From assembly GCA_044223665.1 (NCBI GenBank), contig JBGALT010000015.1, positions 18,505-82,504 of the forward strand: a stretch of DNA of 64,000 nt, written 5' to 3'. The stretch's first letter is position 1. The number at the start of each line of letters is the position of its first letter. This stretch comes from JBBSAT01 sp044223665 (lineage in GTDB: Bacteria > Myxococcota_A > Polyangia > Polyangiales > Sandaracinaceae). A model generated the notes under the pieces. That model saw only the letters and a list, made by a program, of their open reading frames with translations, was not told the origin of the DNA and ran no database searches. The translations under genes were made by a program, and so were the position numbers. Of this stretch, positions 61,749 to 64,000 are shown piece by piece.

Positions 61749-64000
61749 ATGCGTCATGGAACCGCGGTGCGGCGCGCTTGCCGAACGCTCTCCCTCTTCG
61801 CTTCGCTCTCGGTGGCCGGCTGTCCCGCCCCCGCGGGCCCTCCACCCGAGGCCGACGCGGCCATCGCGGACGCGGCGACGCCCGTCGATGCGCCGATGAG
61901 CGCCGACGTCACGGTGGTGCCCGATGGCGGTGGCGTGGACGCAGGCGCGTGCGCCGTTCCCGATGGCGACGGCGATGGCGAGCCATCCGCGGCCTGCGGC
62001 GGCCTCGACTGCGACGACGCGGACCCGAACCGCTCGCCGGGTCGTTCCGAGGTCTGCGACGTCGCCGGTCGTGACGAGGACTGCGATCCATCGACGTTCG
62101 GCTTCCGCGATCAAGACACCGACGGGTTTCCGGATGCCGCGTGCTGCAACGGCGCCACGTGCGGCACCGACTGCAACGATGCCGCGCCCAACGTCCACCC
62201 GACGCTGGCGGAGGTCTGCAATGCGCTCGACGACGACTGCGACGGGCAGAGCGACGAAGGCGTGCTCCACTTCTACTACCTCGACGCCGACGGCGATCTC
62301 CACGGCGCCGTGGGCGATCCCGGCATGGAGCTCTGCGGCGCGACGGGCAGCTACACCGCGACCGGGACCGACGACTGCGACGACCACGATCCCACGGTCT
62401 ACGGTGGCGCGCCCGAGACGTGTGACGGCCGCAGCAACGACTGCGACGCCGCGATCGACGAGGGCGCCACCGCGCAGCCCTGGTACCAGGACGCCGACAT
62501 GGACGGCTACGGCACGCCGCTCGTCGCGCCCGTGACGAGCTGCGCGCCGGTGAGCGGCCGCGTGCTGAACGACGACGACTGCGACGACACCCGCACGAGC
62601 TCGAGCCCCGTCGGCACCGAGGCGTGCAACGGGCGCGACGACGACTGCAACGGCACGACCGACGACGGCATCGCGCCTCTGTCTTGCGCGCTCCCGTTCG
62701 TCGCCGCCCACGCGTGCATCGCGGGCGAGTGCGCGGTGGCCACGTGCGCGCCCAGCCGCGGCGACTGCGACGGCATGGCGCCCACCGGATGCGAGACCGA
62801 CACGTCGAGCTCCCTCTCGAGCTGCGGCACGTGCACGAACGCCTGCAGCGATCCGCACGGGACGCCGGTCTGCACCGGTGGCACCTGCGACGTGCTCGCG
62901 TGCGCGGGCGGCTATCACGAGTGCTCGAACGCGTGCGCGGCCGACACCGCGGTCGCCACGTGCGGCACGCGCTGCAGCCCCTGCCCGGCGCCGCTCTCGG
63001 ATGGCGTGGCGGCGTGCGTGAGCACGAGCTGCCGCTTCGCGTGCGCGAGCGCCGACTTCGTGCCCGTGATGGACGGCCTGCCGGGCGGCGACTGCCTCTG
63101 GAACGACCCCGGCCTTTCGTCGCTGACGCTGTCGAACGGCTCGCTCTCGCCCGCGTTCACCACGGCGGGCACCTCCTACATGGCGAACGTCGCCGCGCCG
63201 AGCATCGTGATCACGCCCACGGCGCGGCCGGGCGCCACGGTCACGATCCGCGTGAACGGCGTCGTCGTCGCCTCCGGCGCTGGGAGCGCACCGATCCCGG
63301 TGCCCTACGGCACGAGCACCGCCATCACGGTCGTCGTGACCGCCGAGAGCGGCGCCTCTCGAACCTATTCGCTCACGCCCCTCCGCAGCGCGGCCTTCTC
63401 CGCGTACGTCAAGGCCTCGAACACCGGATCGAGCGACGAGCACGGACGCTCGGTCGCGATCGATGGCGACACGATGGTCGTCGGCGCCCCCGGCGAGAGC
63501 AGCAACGCCACCGGCGTCGGCGGCAACGGCGGGAACGACCTCGCTCCTGGCTCCGGCGCGGCCTACGTCTACGTGCGCAGCGGCGGCACCTGGACGTTCC
63601 AGGCCTACCTCAAGCCGCCCGTCGCGACGCCGTCGCTCGGCTTCGGCTACGCGGTCGCGGTGGACGCGGACACCGTGATCGTCGGCACCGACAACGGCAC
63701 CGAGGTCTATCCCTTCGTCCGCTCGGGGACGAGCTGGACACCCCAGGCCCCGATCACGGCGCTCCCCAGCGACGGCGTCACCGCGACGTCTGGCTTCGGC
63801 GAAGCGCTCGCGATCGAGGGCGACCGGCTCGTCGTGGGCGCGCCATCGTGGTCCGGGGGCGGCACTCCGAACGCGGGTCACGCGTTCTTCTTCCGTCGCG
63901 CCAGCGGGACCTGGGGCGTCCACCTCTCGGCCGGCGCGACGAACCCCTTCGCCGCGACGCGGTACGGGACCTCGGTGTCGATCTCGGGCACGCGGACCGC
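61749..64000 (+). CDS. MopE/FG-GAP-type secreted surface protein, 3' end beyond window
   Basis: The frame is open from the ATG at 61749 through the right edge (over 750 codons), so its end is not seen. After a lipobox-like signal (SLSVAGC) comes an Asp/Ala linker, then three MopE-type metal-binding repeats (VCNALDDDCDGQSDEG, TCDGRSNDCDAAIDEG, ACNGRDDDCNGTTDDG at about residues 154-300). Further on are Cys-rich modules, a cadherin-like beta sandwich (about 456-544, LTLSNGSLSPAFTTAGTSY) and FG-GAP propeller repeats (from about 560, HGRSVAIDGDTMVVGAPGES). It is probably a large surface lipoprotein binding calcium or copper. Confidence 0.82.
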   Translation, partial: MRHGTAVRRACRTLSLFASLSVAGCPAPAGPPPEADAAIADAATPVDAPMSADVTVVPDGGGVDAGACAVPDGDGDGEPSAACGGLDCDDADPNRSPGRSEVCDVAGRDEDCDPSTFGFRDQDTDGFPDAACCNGATCGTDCNDAAPNVHPTLAEVCNALDDDCDGQSDEGVLHFYYLDADGDLHGAVGDPGMELCGATGSYTATGTDDCDDHDPTVYGGAPETCDGRSNDCDAAIDEGATAQPWYQDADMDGYGTPLVAPVTSCAPVSGRVLNDDDCDDTRTSSSPVGTEACNGRDDDCNGTTDDGIAPLSCALPFVAAHACIAGECAVATCAPSRGDCDGMAPTGCETDTSSSLSSCGTCTNACSDPHGTPVCTGGTCDVLACAGGYHECSNACAADTAVATCGTRCSPCPAPLSDGVAACVSTSCRFACASADFVPVMDGLPGGDCLWNDPGLSSLTLSNGSLSPAFTTAGTSYMANVAAPSIVITPTARPGATVTIRVNGVVVASGAGSAPIPVPYGTSTAITVVVTAESGASRTYSLTPLRSAAFSAYVKASNTGSSDEHGRSVAIDGDTMVVGAPGESSNATGVGGNGGNDLAPGSGAAYVYVRSGGTWTFQAYLKPPVATPSLGFGYAVAVDADTVIVGTDNGTEVYPFVRSGTSWTPQAPITALPSDGVTATSGFGEALAIEGDRLVVGAPSWSGGGTPNAGHAFFFRRASGTWGVHLSAGATNPFAATRYGTSVSISGTRT

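Overview
The window is very GC-rich and densely coding. About 58 protein genes lie on both strands, and no rRNA, tRNA, CRISPR array or phage module was seen. Many secreted lipoproteins carry Asp/Ala/Gly linkers after the lipobox. There are also Cys-rich surface proteins, MopE-type repeats, a Hanks-type kinase, a FecR/sigma-factor pair and one protein with a MYXO-CTERM-like tail. This style points to a myxobacterium, most likely the Polyangiales/Sandaracinus side of Myxococcota. That assignment is an inference from gene content, not from a marker gene.

Layout. 0-7.3 kb: an overlapping minus-strand trio (SurA-like chaperone, ZnT9-like CDF transporter, RimI), then a UPF0158 protein, glycerol kinase, a lipoprotein, a divergent M74 murein endopeptidase and a secreted START-like protein. 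7.3-19 kb: lipoproteins, a kynureninase-like PLP enzyme, a MerC-domain protein, a Cys-rich poly-Gly lipoprotein, a VOC/SGNH pair in one reading frame, two tandem von Willebrand A lipoproteins that run into each other, a CorC/CNNM protein and a PhnD-like protein. 19-29 kb: DUF2505, HAD-IG 5'-nucleotidase, MtnA, a methyltransferase, DedA, small secreted proteins and a second START-like secreted protein. 28.9-33.9 kb: a minus-strand cluster of outer-membrane-type protein, ECF sigma factor, FecR anti-sigma-like protein and a ZU5/VWA lipoprotein. 33.9-38.3 kb: a lytic transglycosylase, a membrane protein, a small inserted mobile element, then a peroxiredoxin/class II aldolase pair. 38.4-50.8 kb: propeller and cytochrome-like lipoproteins, a Ser/Thr kinase, hemerythrin, an amino-acid permease, TrmL, YbjQ-like proteins, a metallo-beta-lactamase and a LysR regulator. 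50.8-64 kb: a JmjC/cupin oxygenase, SpoVR, a DUF4398 lipoprotein plus an OmpA protein, a giant TPR protein, a MATE transporter, an SDR and a partial MopE/FG-GAP surface protein.

Two results stand out. First, positions 36697-36978 look like an undescribed 282-bp non-autonomous mobile element: 20-bp terminal inverted repeats (16 of 20 matching) sit inside a perfect 9-bp target duplication. Second, at least six genes switch reading frame where the protein family clearly continues (near 12.46, 17.94, 48.2-48.5, 49.43 and 55.7-56.0 kb), and two paralogues are fused at 14.88 kb. These are either real decay or uncorrected indels, so the affected proteins need to be read across frames.

Most of the content is envelope biology: murein cleavage, lipoproteins, OmpA-type peptidoglycan anchoring and sigma/FecR signalling. 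Scattered housekeeping enzymes lie between. No long metabolic operon is visible.
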